NCBI RefSeq assembly: GCF_918698245.1 | Contig: NZ_CAKKMS010000001.1 | Span: 806,001 to 870,000 of the forward strand | Source: Pedobacter sp. Bi126 | GTDB lineage: Bacteria; Bacteroidota; Bacteroidia; Sphingobacteriales; Sphingobacteriaceae | Length of the DNA: 64,000 nucleotides | Direction of reading: 5' to 3' | Part shown: positions 33,541-42,860 of the stretch, in pieces | Layout of the letters: the number at the start of each line of letters is the position of its first letter | Numbering within the stretch: position 1 is the first letter of the stretch | Position numbers and translations under genes: made by a program | Notes under the pieces: model-generated | The model's database searches: none | Told to the model about the DNA's origin: nothing | What the model saw: the letters and a program-made list of their open reading frames with translations, nothing else

Positions 33541-34758
33541 TTACTTCTTAGCTATTCTAAATAAATGGCCATTATCGGTTACAGAATAAAGCGCTCCGTC
33601 TTTTCCTTCTGCCATATCGCGGAAACGTTCGCCTTTACCTTCCAGCAAACGCTCTTCACCAACGATTTTATTATCTTTTATTACCAATCTGATAATATGC
33701 GAACCACCCAAACCACCTACAAACAAGTTTCCTTTCCATTCGGCAATACTATTGCTGTTATAAAACGCAATACAGCCCGGCGAAATACTTGGGTTCCAAT
33801 AATAAATGGGTTGCTCCATGCCATCTTTCTGCTGAATACCATCGCCTACTTTTTTACCACTATATTCTGTTCCGTAGGTAATAATCGGCCAGCCATAATT
33901 TTTGCCTGGTTTAATAATATTCACCTCATCACCACCTTTAGGGCCAAATTCGGCTTCCCATAAATCACCGGTTAAAGGATTAATGGCTAAACCATCTGGA
34001 TTCCGCAATCCATAGGCATAAATTTCTGGTTTTGCATCTGCTTTGCCAGCAAATGGTCCATTCGCCACAGCTTTGCCATTGGTGGTAAGGTGTAAGATTT
34101 TACCCAAAGAAGAATTTAAATACTGCGCCTGAATTCTGATATCGTTGCCAGAACGTTCGCCAGTGCTTACAAATAAATTACCATTCTTATCGAAGACAAT
34201 TCTCGAACCGTACTGAAGCTTACCGCCGTAAGCTGGTGTAGCGCGGTAAATAATAGTTTGGTTCTCTATTGTAGTTTCATTAGCTGCTAATTTACCTTTG
34301 GCAATAGCCAGTAACACACCTTTATCTTGTGGCTCTGAATAAGCCCAATAAATCATTCTGTTTTTAGCAAAGTTTGGATCTAAAGTTACATCTAATAAAC
34401 CGCCCTGGCCAGATGGATCTACCTTGGGTAAACCGGTTATTTTTTTGCTTAATTTCCCATCGGGAGTAAGGATCACCATTGTACCCTGTTTTTGTGTAAT
34501 TAAAAAACCACCGTTTGGAAGAACTGAAATGGCCCAAGGATTTTCTAACTTTTCATTAATAATCGTAATATCCAGAGGCGTTTTGGTTTTTACTCCTCCA
34601 ATTCGGGTCTGCCCGGCAAATGCTGGCTTATAATCTGCTGATGGTTCGTTGGTTTCAACAGGATTCTGCGCCGATACAGATGCAATATTTGCACAGTTTA
34701 GGGCTAAACCTGCCAATAAAATACCTAAAGTTTTATTGTTAAATAGGTTAATAGACAT
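33541..34758 (-). CDS. PQQ-dependent sugar dehydrogenase-like secreted protein
   Basis: 405 residues from the ATG at 34758, which is 26 bases after the -7 box at 34784-34791; a start at 34821 would lie upstream of that promoter. A signal peptide (MSINLFNNKTLGILLAGLAL...ASVSA) precedes a six-bladed propeller of the glucose/sorbosone dehydrogenase type: LENPWAISVLPNGGFLITQK, GQGGLLDVTLDPNF, GLRNPDGLAINP, GGDEVNIIKPGKNYGWP. It should oxidise an aldose or similar in the periplasm if PQQ is available. The substrate is unknown. Confidence 0.86.
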   Translation of the reverse strand: MSINLFNNKTLGILLAGLALNCANIASVSAQNPVETNEPSADYKPAFAGQTRIGGVKTKTPLDITIINEKLENPWAISVLPNGGFLITQKQGTMVILTPDGKLSKKITGLPKVDPSGQGGLLDVTLDPNFAKNRMIYWAYSEPQDKGVLLAIAKGKLAANETTIENQTIIYRATPAYGGKLQYGSRIVFDKNGNLFVSTGERSGNDIRIQAQYLNSSLGKILHLTTNGKAVANGPFAGKADAKPEIYAYGLRNPDGLAINPLTGDLWEAEFGPKGGDEVNIIKPGKNYGWPIITYGTEYSGKKVGDGIQQKDGMEQPIYYWNPSISPGCIAFYNSNSIAEWKGNLFVGGLGGSHIIRLVIKDNKIVGEERLLEGKGERFRDMAEGKDGALYSVTDNGHLFRIAKK

Positions 34759-34783
34759 GATTGTTAGTTTTTTATTAAAGAAA

Positions 34784-34812
34784 CAAAAATAAGTTTGCAA
34801 TAAAAAACCCAA
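34784..34812 (-). promoter_or_regulatory. Promoter of the PQQ-type dehydrogenase gene
   Basis: On the minus strand, TTG (34810-34812), an 18-base spacer and TATTTTTG (34784-34791) fit the Bacteroidetes pattern. It overlaps the terminator hairpin of trxA. Confidence 0.65.
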
Positions 34813-34836
34813 ATCCATCAAATGAACTTGGGTTTT
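34804..34836 (-). terminator. Terminator of trxA
   Basis: On the minus strand AAAACCCAAGTTCATTTGATG pairs with the following CCAAATCCAAG-like arm (AAAACCCAA against TTGGGTTTT) and runs into TTTTTT. It lies about 50 bases beyond the trxA stop. Confidence 0.75.
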
Positions 34837-34885
34837 AAATATGTTACAAGCCTTTAGGCTTTGGTTTTTATGCTTTAAGCTTAAA

Positions 34886-35206
34886 CTAGGCTAATTGCTT
34901 GTTTAATTTTTCTGCTAATACTGATTTTGGAACAGCACCAACTTGTTTGTCAACAACCTGACCATCTTTAAAGTATAATAAAGCAGGGATGTTGCGGATA
35001 CCAAACTGCATTGAAATTTGAGGGTTGTTATCAACGTTTACTTTTCCAACTACCGCTTTTCCATCATATTCTTTAGCGATTTCTTCTACTACTGGACCAA
35101 CCATGCGACAAGGGCCACACCATTCTGCCCAAAAATCTACTAATACGGGTTTATCTGATTTTAATACAAGCTCCTCGAAGTTTGCATCTGTGATTTCTAA
35201 TGCCAT
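34886..35206 (-). CDS. trxA: Thioredoxin
   Basis: 106 residues from the ATG at 35206; a start seven codons upstream is less likely because it lies in the A-rich leader just after the promoter. The active site is WCGPC with Cys30 and Cys33, and the cis-proline is in NIPALLYF. The protein is a cytoplasmic general disulfide reductant. A good promoter and a symmetric site lie directly upstream. Confidence 0.93.
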   Translation of the reverse strand: MALEITDANFEELVLKSDKPVLVDFWAEWCGPCRMVGPVVEEIAKEYDGKAVVGKVNVDNNPQISMQFGIRNIPALLYFKDGQVVDKQVGAVPKSVLAEKLNKQLA

Positions 35207-35224
35207 AATTATTTTTTTTATGTT

Positions 35225-35253
35225 CAAATATATGTATTCAATTGTAATGCCAA
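35225..35253 (-). promoter_or_regulatory. Promoter of trxA
   Basis: On the minus strand, TTG (35251-35253), an 18-base spacer and TATATTTG (35225-35232) match the Bacteroidetes sigma-A pattern closely. Confidence 0.7.
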
Positions 35254-35264
35254 CCCATCTGTAG

Positions 35265-35277
35265 TGTCAATTTGACA
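35265..35277. promoter_or_regulatory. Palindrome TGTCAA-T-TTGACA upstream of the trxA promoter
   Basis: A perfect 13-base palindrome begins 12 bases upstream of the trxA -33 element. Its position would suit an activator or repressor site. The next 100 bases toward dnaE hold only a GCTATGC-rich repeat. Confidence 0.45.
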
Positions 35278-35381
35278 TTATTTTGGTAAAAGCGCAGAGC
35301 GGTGGGCGAAGAGCCGGGAGCTTAGGGTATAGCATCAAAGCGAAAATTAGAGCCGCTATGCACTAAACGCTATGCGCTATG

Positions 35382-38300
35382 CTAATTCAATTTATAGTTT
35401 ACAACATTAAGCCCGAGTAATTGTTCTAAAAACTTATTGTTTGGATTTATTTTAAGATTTTTGGATGGCATATCCAGCATAATCTCCTTTTCCCGGTCAA
35501 AAATAGCGAAGTTAAGTTGGCAGTTTTGTTGCTCAGAGTTTGCCTTATTGTCTGCTAATATGGCTTCAATCTCGCGCATCAGTTGGTCGTTAACCCGCTC
35601 AATCGGCACCTGAATAGTTAAACTTTTAGCTAATTTATCCCTCAGTTCAGACATTAAGTTAATTGCGGTGATTTTAAACTCCCAATCTCCAGCTTTACCG
35701 AAACGTTCACCAACCCTGCCTCTAATCTGCAAGAAATATCCTTCAGTTAAAAACGATTTAAACTTTAAAAAATCTTCTCCGAACAAGGCCATTTCACTTG
35801 CATCGTCATAATCTTCAAAAACAAAAGTACCAAATGGCTTACCCGTTTTGGTAATCCGCTGTGATGCGGTTACCACAAGTCCGCCTACGCAAAGCTCACG
35901 GTTTTTCAGCTTTTCGAATTCGGCCAAAACCTCTTCGTTGTTATCGCCCATACGCACCTTATTGATGATACTCAACTGTTTAACGCCATGGGTACAGAAT
36001 TTATCGAGTTCGAGTTTATAATTATCTAAAGGGTGGCCAGAAAGGAAAATCCCAATGGCATCTTTCTCATACTTTAACCTGTCCATTAATGCCCATTCTG
36101 GCGAAACTGGCAAACTTGGTTCTAAAATAAGATCGGCTTTAGAGCCACCGAATAAGGAGGCTTGTGAAGTACTTTCATTGTTCTGAAAATCGTTGGCATA
36201 TTTGATAATCTTTTCGATGCCATTCATTTTATCGTTCGGACCGATATAAAAATACTGCGCCCTGTGACCTCCAAATGCATCGAAAGCACCGCTATACACA
36301 AAACTCTCATAAGCTTTTTTATTTACAATACGGGTGTTGGAACGCTTGGCAAAATCGTACACATTACCATAAGGTCCATTTGCCAATCTTTCTTCAATAA
36401 TACTTTCTACGGCCTTTTCCCCCACACCTTTCACGGCCGACATACCGAAGCGGACTTCACCTTTGGCATTTACCGAGAATTTGAGATCGGATTCGTTCAC
36501 ATCGGGGCCTAATACTGTAACACTCATCTGGCGGCATTCTTCCATAAAGAAAGCTACCTGTTTAATATCACTCATGTTGTTAGACAGTACCGCAGCCATA
36601 TATTCGGCAGGGTAATGTGCTTTTAAGTATGCGGTTTGATAGGCAATCCATGCATAACAGGTAGAGTGAGATTTGTTGAAAGCATAGGATGCAAATGCTT
36701 CCCAATCTTTCCATATTTTTTCTAAAGTTGTGGCATCATGGCCTTTTTCAGCCGCTTGTTTCACAAACTTTGGTTTCATTTTATCAAGAACGTCTTTCTG
36801 TTTCTTACCCATCGCCTTACGCAGCACGTCGGCCTCACCTTTGGTAAATCCGGCCAGTTTTTGCGATAAAAGCATTACCTGCTCCTGGTAAACGGTAATT
36901 CCATAGGTTTCTTTCAAATACTCTTCGCAGGCATCTAAATCGTATTTAATTTCTTCTTCGCCATTTTTACGGCGAACAAAACTTGGAATATACTCCATTG
37001 GGCCTGGGCGATATAGTGCGTTCATCGCAATTAAATCGTCGAAAACCGTTGGTTTCAGCTCCTTCATGTATTTCTGCATGCCAGGACTCTCGTACTGGAA
37101 AATCCCGATGGTTTCACCACGCTGGAAAAGCTCATAGGTTAATACATCATCAATTGGGAAATTATCCGGATCGAGATCAATACCAAACCGTTTTTTAACC
37201 AGTTTTACGGTATCTTTTATCAGGGTAAGGGTTTTTAAACCCAAAAAGTCCATCTTTAATAAACCCGCACTTTCTACAACCGAGTTATCAAATTGAGTAA
37301 CATATAAATCAGAATCTTTTGCAGTAGAAACGGGAACGAAATTGGTAATATCGCTTGGTGTAATAATTACCCCGCAGGCATGAATACCGGTGTTCCGTAA
37401 AGAGCCTTCTAAAATCTGTGCCTGTTGAATGGTTTCGGCACTCAAATCTTTTAATGCGCCAAGGTTTTTCAATTCTACTACACGCTCATATTCATCTGGG
37501 CGCAAAGCTTCTTTCAATGTTTTCTCATCCAGCGTGAAGATTTTTGCGAGCTTCATATTCGGGATCAGCTTGGCAATCTTATCTGCTTCAAAAAGTGGCA
37601 AATCCAATACCCTCGCTGTATCGCGGATAGAAGATTTGGCGGCCATGGTTCCATAAGTGATAATCTGTGCAACCTGACTGGAACCGTATTTGCCAATTAC
37701 ATATTCCATTACACGGCCACGGCCCTCATCGTCAAAATCGATATCAATATCGGGCATGGATACACGATCGGGATTTAAGAAACGCTCAAAAAGGAGATCG
37801 TACTTAATGGGATCGATATTCGTGATCCACAAACAATAAGCCACCACCGATCCGGCTGCAGAACCACGGCCAGGCCCTACCGAAACATCCCTGCGACGGG
37901 CTTCGGCAATAAAATCCTGTACAATTAGGAAATAACCAGGATAACCGGTTTTTTCAATGGTCTGTAATTCGAAATCTAAACGTTCGATAACCTCAGGGGT
38001 TAACACGCCATAACGCTTCTTGGCTCCTTCGTAAGTAAGGTGGCGCAAAAATTTATTTTCCCCACGTTTCCCTCCATCGGCCTCATCTTCCGCCACTAAA
38101 AATTCTTCTGGAATATCGAATTTAGGTAAGAGTACTTCGCGGGCAAGTTTATAGATTTCAATCTTATCTACAATTTCTTTAATATTTACAATCGCCTCCG
38201 GCAAATCGGCAAAAAGCGATTTCATTTCATCACCAGATTTGAAATAATATTCTTGATTGGGCAAACCATAACGGTAACCGCGACCACGGCCTATTGGTGT

Positions 38301-39815
38301 GGCCTGTTTTTCGCCATCTTTTACACACAACAAGATATCGTGTGCATTTGCATCCTTCTTGTTAATGTAATAGGTATTATTGGTAGCCACTAATTTAACT
38401 TCGTGTTTGCGCGCCAAAGCAATCAACGATTCGTTTACACGGTCTTCATCTTCCTGGTTGTGGCGCATTACCTCCACATAGAAATCATCACCAAACATGT
38501 TCTTCCACCAGATCAGCGCTTCTTCAGCCTGGGTTTCGCCCATGTTTAAAATTTTGTTAGAGATCTCTCCGGATAGGTTGCCCGATAAAACAATAATATC
38601 ATCTTTATACTGTTCAATTACCGCCCTATCGATACGAGGCACGTAATAAAACCCTTTGGTATAAGCGATAGAAGACATTTTAGCTAGATTGTGATAGCCT
38701 TTTTTGTTCTTCGCCAACAGCACCATCTGGTAACCGTTATCTTTTGCGGTCCGGTCTAAGTGATTATTACAAACAAAAAATTCTACCCCAACAATCGGTG
38801 TCATTACCACTTCCGTAGGGCGCTCGCCTGCCTCAATTGCAGCAGCATTTTTTGCTTCAGCAGCTTTATTATGATTTAAAACATGGTTTACAAAGTGGAA
38901 AGCTCCCATCATGTTCGCATGATCGGTCATGGCTACCGCAGGCATTTTTTGTGCTGCCGCAGCTTTTACCAGATCGGGAATACTGATGGTACTTTGTAAT
39001 ACCGAAAATTGAGTATGGTTGTGTAAATGTACAAAGGTTGCTGCAGCAAGTTCCTGTTTGTTTCCTGCAAGTTCCTGTTTCGAAATCCCTCCGCCCTCAG
39101 CTTTTTGTAAACGTTTTCGGATTTCATCAGAAGCAGCTTTTAAATTGATGTGTTTTAAACCAACACCTTCAATCGTAGCTGGGTTTACCTCTCTAAAACG
39201 AGGAAAATATTCTACATCAACCTGTAGTTCTTCTTTTTTAAAAACTTCTCTTTTTACCAATTCTAAGAAACAACGTGTAGTTGCTTCCACATCGGCAGTT
39301 GCGTTGTGGGCTTCGTTAAAAGGAACGCCAAACAAATAAGAATGTAACTCGGTTAAGGTTGGCAGTTTAAACCTTCCGCCCCTACCCCCCGGCAATTGTA
39401 AAAGCTGGGCGGTAACTTCGGTACAGGTATCTAACACAGGCATCTCGGCCAAACGGTTAGCCACACCAAAACGGTGAAACTCACAGCCCATAATGTTTAC
39501 GTCGAAACCAACATTCTGGCCTACAATAAACTTGGCTTTATTTAAAACTTCATTAAACTTGTCCAGCATTTCTTCGAAACCGATACCTTGTTCGGCAGCT
39601 AGTTCGGTAGAAATACCATGAATTCTTTCTGCATCATATGGAATATTAAATCCCTCTGGTTTAACCAGATAATCCTGATGTTCAACCAATCTCCCCATCT
39701 CATCATGCAATTGCCATGCAATCTGTATACAACGCGGCCAATTATCCGTATCGGTAATGGGTGCATTATAATTACGTGGCAAACCAGTGGTTTCAGTATC
39801 AAAAATTAAGTACAT
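35382..39815 (-). CDS. dnaE: DNA polymerase III alpha subunit with fused N-terminal exonuclease
   Basis: 1477 residues from the ATG at 39815; the upstream ATG at 39863 lies at or before the expected transcript start, given a TATTTTTG box at 39861-39868. Domains in order: a DEDDh exonuclease (about 1-185; MYLIFDTETTG with Asp6 and Glu8, IVGQNVGFDVN, HNATADVEA), a linker with repeated KQELA units, a PHP domain (HLHNHTQFS, AMTDHANM), the polymerase core with metal site PDIDIDFDDEGRG, and an OB-fold region (LCVGGLVVTASQR). This is the replicative polymerase, here carrying its own proofreading-type module. Confidence 0.95.
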   Translation of the reverse strand: MYLIFDTETTGLPRNYNAPITDTDNWPRCIQIAWQLHDEMGRLVEHQDYLVKPEGFNIPYDAERIHGISTELAAEQGIGFEEMLDKFNEVLNKAKFIVGQNVGFDVNIMGCEFHRFGVANRLAEMPVLDTCTEVTAQLLQLPGGRGGRFKLPTLTELHSYLFGVPFNEAHNATADVEATTRCFLELVKREVFKKEELQVDVEYFPRFREVNPATIEGVGLKHINLKAASDEIRKRLQKAEGGGISKQELAGNKQELAAATFVHLHNHTQFSVLQSTISIPDLVKAAAAQKMPAVAMTDHANMMGAFHFVNHVLNHNKAAEAKNAAAIEAGERPTEVVMTPIVGVEFFVCNNHLDRTAKDNGYQMVLLAKNKKGYHNLAKMSSIAYTKGFYYVPRIDRAVIEQYKDDIIVLSGNLSGEISNKILNMGETQAEEALIWWKNMFGDDFYVEVMRHNQEDEDRVNESLIALARKHEVKLVATNNTYYINKKDANAHDILLCVKDGEKQATPIGRGRGYRYGLPNQEYYFKSGDEMKSLFADLPEAIVNIKEIVDKIEIYKLAREVLLPKFDIPEEFLVAEDEADGGKRGENKFLRHLTYEGAKKRYGVLTPEVIERLDFELQTIEKTGYPGYFLIVQDFIAEARRRDVSVGPGRGSAAGSVVAYCLWITNIDPIKYDLLFERFLNPDRVSMPDIDIDFDDEGRGRVMEYVIGKYGSSQVAQIITYGTMAAKSSIRDTARVLDLPLFEADKIAKLIPNMKLAKIFTLDEKTLKEALRPDEYERVVELKNLGALKDLSAETIQQAQILEGSLRNTGIHACGVIITPSDITNFVPVSTAKDSDLYVTQFDNSVVESAGLLKMDFLGLKTLTLIKDTVKLVKKRFGIDLDPDNFPIDDVLTYELFQRGETIGIFQYESPGMQKYMKELKPTVFDDLIAMNALYRPGPMEYIPSFVRRKNGEEEIKYDLDACEEYLKETYGITVYQEQVMLLSQKLAGFTKGEADVLRKAMGKKQKDVLDKMKPKFVKQAAEKGHDATTLEKIWKDWEAFASYAFNKSHSTCYAWIAYQTAYLKAHYPAEYMAAVLSNNMSDIKQVAFFMEECRQMSVTVLGPDVNESDLKFSVNAKGEVRFGMSAVKGVGEKAVESIIEERLANGPYGNVYDFAKRSNTRIVNKKAYESFVYSGAFDAFGGHRAQYFYIGPNDKMNGIEKIIKYANDFQNNESTSQASLFGGSKADLILEPSLPVSPEWALMDRLKYEKDAIGIFLSGHPLDNYKLELDKFCTHGVKQLSIINKVRMGDNNEEVLAEFEKLKNRELCVGGLVVTASQRITKTGKPFGTFVFEDYDDASEMALFGEDFLKFKSFLTEGYFLQIRGRVGERFGKAGDWEFKITAINLMSELRDKLAKSLTIQVPIERVNDQLMREIEAILADNKANSEQQNCQLNFAIFDREKEIMLDMPSKNLKINPNNKFLEQLLGLNVVNYKLN

Positions 39816-39860
39816 ATTGTGCGGCAAAGAATTAACCGTTTTAGAATAATAACGGTTCTT

Positions 39861-39868
39861 CAAAAATA
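39861..39868 (-). promoter_or_regulatory. Candidate -7 element TATTTTTG of dnaE
   Basis: This minus-strand TAnnTTTG match places the transcript start near 39855, so the ATG at 39815 is favoured. An inverted repeat AACCGTT/AACGGTT (39834-39857) lies in the leader. Confidence 0.45.
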
Positions 39869-39937
39869 AGGAATTTGACAGGTGGTTTTGTCAGATTTTA
39901 TCAACAAAATGTGGTGGAAAACAAGAAAATATATTCC

Positions 39938-39987
39938 ATCATTGCGAACTGAAACAAAGCCCTAGGAAGAGGGCGAAGCAATCTTTT
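39938..39987. repeat. Partial GTCATTGCGAG-type repeat
   Basis: CATTGCGAAC, AGCCCTAGGAAGAGGGC and GAAGCAATCTT recall the family at 1082-1230 and 42215-42309. It is short and degraded. Confidence 0.55.
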
Positions 39988-40015
39988 TAGCAAAATTTTA
40001 ATCATTTGAAGAGCA

Positions 40016-40385
40016 ATAACAGTAGTACTTGGGTTAATACAGTCCTGCTTTTTGGTACAAGTCCCGATGAAAAATCGGGAGCTTTTCCCGCCAATCAGGT
40101 CTAGATTACAAAAAACACTGCTGAAACTTAAGAAGTCACAGTCAGGGAGCTAATGCAACAAGCTTTTAAAATTCTGTTTGCCATAGGTTTTTCAGCCCAG
40201 GATAGTAGCACAATTGGCTCCACCTAAACCCGATCGGAAGCGGTATTCTGATTTAAGCATTGTCTGTTTCGTTTTTTATAGTGTGCTTGCTTGTTTCACA
40301 GGTTTCATCGGAAATTAGCAAAGAGCGGGAACTGAACCCGCCTATGAAAAACCGAACTTACATTTCCAAAAAAACAATGATTTTT
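40016..40385. repeat. Composite repeat element with TCCCGATGAAAAATCGGGA hairpin and conserved tail
   Basis: This contains AAGTCCCGATGAAAAATCGGGA, then CTCCACCTAAACCCGATCGG, then ATGAAAAACCGA and a CATTTCCAAAAA tail shared with 33437-33470. The 634-base gap between dnaE and the next gene consists largely of this element; I see no real coding frame in it. Confidence 0.65.
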
Positions 40386-40497
40386 TTTTTAAAAAATAAC
40401 CCTAAACTTTACTATGAATCTGAGATTTTTTAATTCACGATAAGATTCTTTACTGCTTTCAGAATAACAGAAAAGGAAACCTAAAAATGATCCTGAC

Positions 40498-40866
40498 TCA
40501 CCAGATTAAATCGAATTTCTTTGTTTTAGAACTAAAACGGAGTTGTTTCTTATAAAGACTATCCACATTGCTATAAAACCTGAATTTCCATTCTTTCCCA
40601 TATCGCTGCGCTAAAACATCTTCGGTGATTCGGTTCTTAATTTCTACGCTATCTCTAAGCGCCTCCGAAACCGTACATCCAGCAACTGTTTTAAATCTAA
40701 AACCATATTGTTTCGCAATAACCGTTTCAGCATGTTGTTTTTCAAAATCGGGCAAACCATATACGAGCATAATAAGTGTCTTATCGTTATCTACCATCTT
40801 TTTCTTTTCCAGATTACAACTAACGATATTGATAAACATGAATATTAAAAAAAGGATTCTCACCAT
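40498..40866 (-). CDS. Small lipoprotein of unknown function
   Basis: 122 residues with a lipoprotein signal ending in NIVSC (Cys17). The remainder (LPDFEKQHAETVIAKQYGF, VAGCTVSEALRDSVEIKN) belongs to no family I recognise. It lies alone on the minus strand, divergent from mdh. Confidence 0.65.
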   Translation of the reverse strand: MVRILFLIFMFINIVSCNLEKKKMVDNDKTLIMLVYGLPDFEKQHAETVIAKQYGFRFKTVAGCTVSEALRDSVEIKNRITEDVLAQRYGKEWKFRFYSNVDSLYKKQLRFSSKTKKFDLIW

Positions 40867-41101
40867 TGTATTTTTCTTTAAGATGCAACACCTTTTTTAT
40901 TTCCATAAATAGATTAGATAATACCCATGTTAAAAGTGCTTAACATTAATCATTCGATTTTATGATCAAAGTGAAATACTTAAGCCTTTTAAAGTTCATA
41001 AAGTTGAAAAGGATAAAGTTTTGAAAAGGATTTTTTAACCTTATATTTATTTCTACCTTCGATTAATATTTAACGATACGCAAACCATTAAAATAAAATA
41101 T

Positions 41102-42040
41102 ATGAAAGTAACGGTTGTTGGCGCAGGCGCAGTTGGTGCCACTTGTGCAGATAATATTGCCCGCAAAGAATTAGCGAACGAACTTGTCCTGTTAGATATT
41201 AAAGAGGGCTTTGCCGAAGGCAAAGCGATCGACATGATGCAAACCGCAACCCTTTTGGGTTTCGACACTAAAATTACCGGCGTAACTGGCGATTACAGTA
41301 AAACTGCTGGTTCTGATGTGGTGGTAATTACCTCAGGCTTGCCCCGCAAACCAGGAATGACACGTGAAGAACTGATTGGCATTAATGCTGGTATTGTTAA
41401 AGGTGTTGCCGAAAATATTTTAAAATACTCTCCTGAAGCTATCTTCATCGTGATCAGTAACCCAATGGATACGATGACTTATTTAGCCTTAAAATCGTTA
41501 GGCCTACCTAAAAACCGTATTATCGGCATGGGCGGAACGTTAGATAGCTCCCGTTTCAAATTTTATTTATCGCAAGCTTTAAATTGCAACCCTAACGATT
41601 TACAGGGCTTTGTGATTGGCGGCCACGGCGATACAACCATGATTCCTTTAACCCGCCTAGCTACATACCAAAGTTTACCGGTTAGTAATTTATTGGATAA
41701 AGCTACACTTGATAAAGTTGCAGCCGATACCATGGTTGGTGGTGCTACTTTAACAGGCTTAATCGGCACTTCTGCCTGGTATGCTCCAGGTGCCGCAGGT
41801 GCTGCATTGGTTGAAGCGATTTTACGTGATGAGAAAAAGCTGTTTACCTGCTGCGTTTCTCTTGAAGGAGAATACGGGCAGGAAGATATATGTTTAGGTG
41901 TTCCCGTAATTATCGGCCGTAATGGTTGGGAAAAAATCATCGATTTTAAATTAACCGAAGATGAGCAGGCGGCATTTAATAAAAGCGCCGATGCCGTAAG
42001 GAACATGAATAATGTACTGGCAGAAATGAAATTGGTTTAA
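41102..42040 (+). CDS. mdh: Malate dehydrogenase
   Basis: 312 residues of the LDH-like MDH type. It has the NAD-binding site VVGAGAVGATCADN, LVLLDIKEG, the mobile loop arginines in LPRKPGMTREEL, VISNPMDTMTYL, and the catalytic histidine in VIGGHGDTTM. It interconverts malate and oxaloacetate in the TCA cycle. A palindrome with a short T-run follows. Confidence 0.95.
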   Translation: MKVTVVGAGAVGATCADNIARKELANELVLLDIKEGFAEGKAIDMMQTATLLGFDTKITGVTGDYSKTAGSDVVVITSGLPRKPGMTREELIGINAGIVKGVAENILKYSPEAIFIVISNPMDTMTYLALKSLGLPKNRIIGMGGTLDSSRFKFYLSQALNCNPNDLQGFVIGGHGDTTMIPLTRLATYQSLPVSNLLDKATLDKVAADTMVGGATLTGLIGTSAWYAPGAAGAALVEAILRDEKKLFTCCVSLEGEYGQEDICLGVPVIIGRNGWEKIIDFKLTEDEQAAFNKSADAVRNMNNVLAEMKLV

Positions 42041-42062
42041 TACGGATTACATCATTAATTTT

Positions 42063-42128
42063 GCCACGGAAACACAGAAGTACGGAATAGATTTATTACC
42101 CTTTAATTCCGTGCCTCCGTGGCATTTT
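42063..42128. repeat. Palindromic repeat GCCACGGA...TCCGTGGC after mdh
   Basis: GCCACGGA (42063-42070) and TCCGTGGC (42116-42123) pair, with further pairing of TACGGAAT and ATTCCGTG inside, and TTTTT follows. It may double as the mdh terminator. Confidence 0.7.
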
Positions 42129-42214
42129 TACACTTAAATAAGTTGTCACCCTGAGGGATAATTTATTATAAAAAATCAAAAATAATGACAGCGTGCTAGG
42201 TGCCGGCGAGGAAT

Positions 42215-42309
42215 CGTCCTTGCGAGGAGGCCTTTTCAGCCGACTAAGCAATCTTACAACTATCGCTAGTAGCGAGCGCTTTAAGATTGCTTCGTGCCTC
42301 GCAATGACG
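42215..42309. repeat. Palindromic repeat, GTCATTGCGAG family, copy 2
   Basis: The arms CGTCCTTGCGAG (42215-42226) and CTCGCAATGACG (42298-42309) differ by one base. The inner part matches 1096-1127. The preceding GTCACCCTGAGGGATAATTT unit (42143-42165) also matches the first gap of the window. Confidence 0.8.
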
Positions 42310-42371
42310 ACTATTCTATTGGAGGGCTGTCAATGGTAGCGTAATCGAAGGGCAGTAGACATAAATAAACA

Positions 42372-42797
42372 ATGAAATCAATTTCAATCCCACTAAAACT
42401 GATAAACTTACAGGATGACGGTTTCCACCTTTTGGTGGAAGTTGTTGTTTTTAAGGAAAAACATTTTGCTGTTTTAGATACCGGTGCCTCGCGAAGTGTG
42501 TTCGATAAATCGTTGATTGAGCAACACCTCTCAGAAACCCTCCAAGTATCAGAAGAGATTAATGCAGCCACCCTTTTTACAACCACCACAACTATCCAGG
42601 CTACAATTCCTGAGCTAAAAATCGGATCGTTAAAGATCAAAAACTACGAAACCGTGGCTTTCGATCTGCAATCGGTGAGTGATACCTACCAACAGTTTGG
42701 TCACCCGCCTATTATGAGTATTATTGGCGGAGATATATTAATGGAATATAAAGCCGTTATTGATTACAAAAAGATGATCCTTAGGCTTTATAGATAA
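42372..42797 (+). CDS. Retropepsin-like (clan AA) aspartic protease-type protein
   Basis: 141 residues with a single aspartyl-protease-like domain. The active-site motif is VLDTGASRSVFD with Asp36, and the second conserved part is MSIIGGDILMEY near the end. No signal peptide or membrane helix is visible. One domain per chain means it would work as a dimer, as in retropepsins. Activity and substrate unknown. Confidence 0.8.
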   Translation: MKSISIPLKLINLQDDGFHLLVEVVVFKEKHFAVLDTGASRSVFDKSLIEQHLSETLQVSEEINAATLFTTTTTIQATIPELKIGSLKIKNYETVAFDLQSVSDTYQQFGHPPIMSIIGGDILMEYKAVIDYKKMILRLYR

Positions 42798-42860
42798 TGT
42801 AATTTTACTTTATGACTTTAATCATTTTTATTAAACTATTTTAAATGATATTTGAACCCG

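Noticed and set aside
33565..33963. 132-codon open frame on the plus strand
   Set aside because: It is antisense to the PQQ-type dehydrogenase, with a typical shadow composition.
40153..40227. Short frame starting MQQAFKILFAIG on the plus strand
   Set aside because: It is 24 codons long and lies wholly within the repeat element at 40016-40385.
41563..42006. 147-codon open frame on the minus strand
   Set aside because: It is antisense to mdh, whose family assignment is certain.
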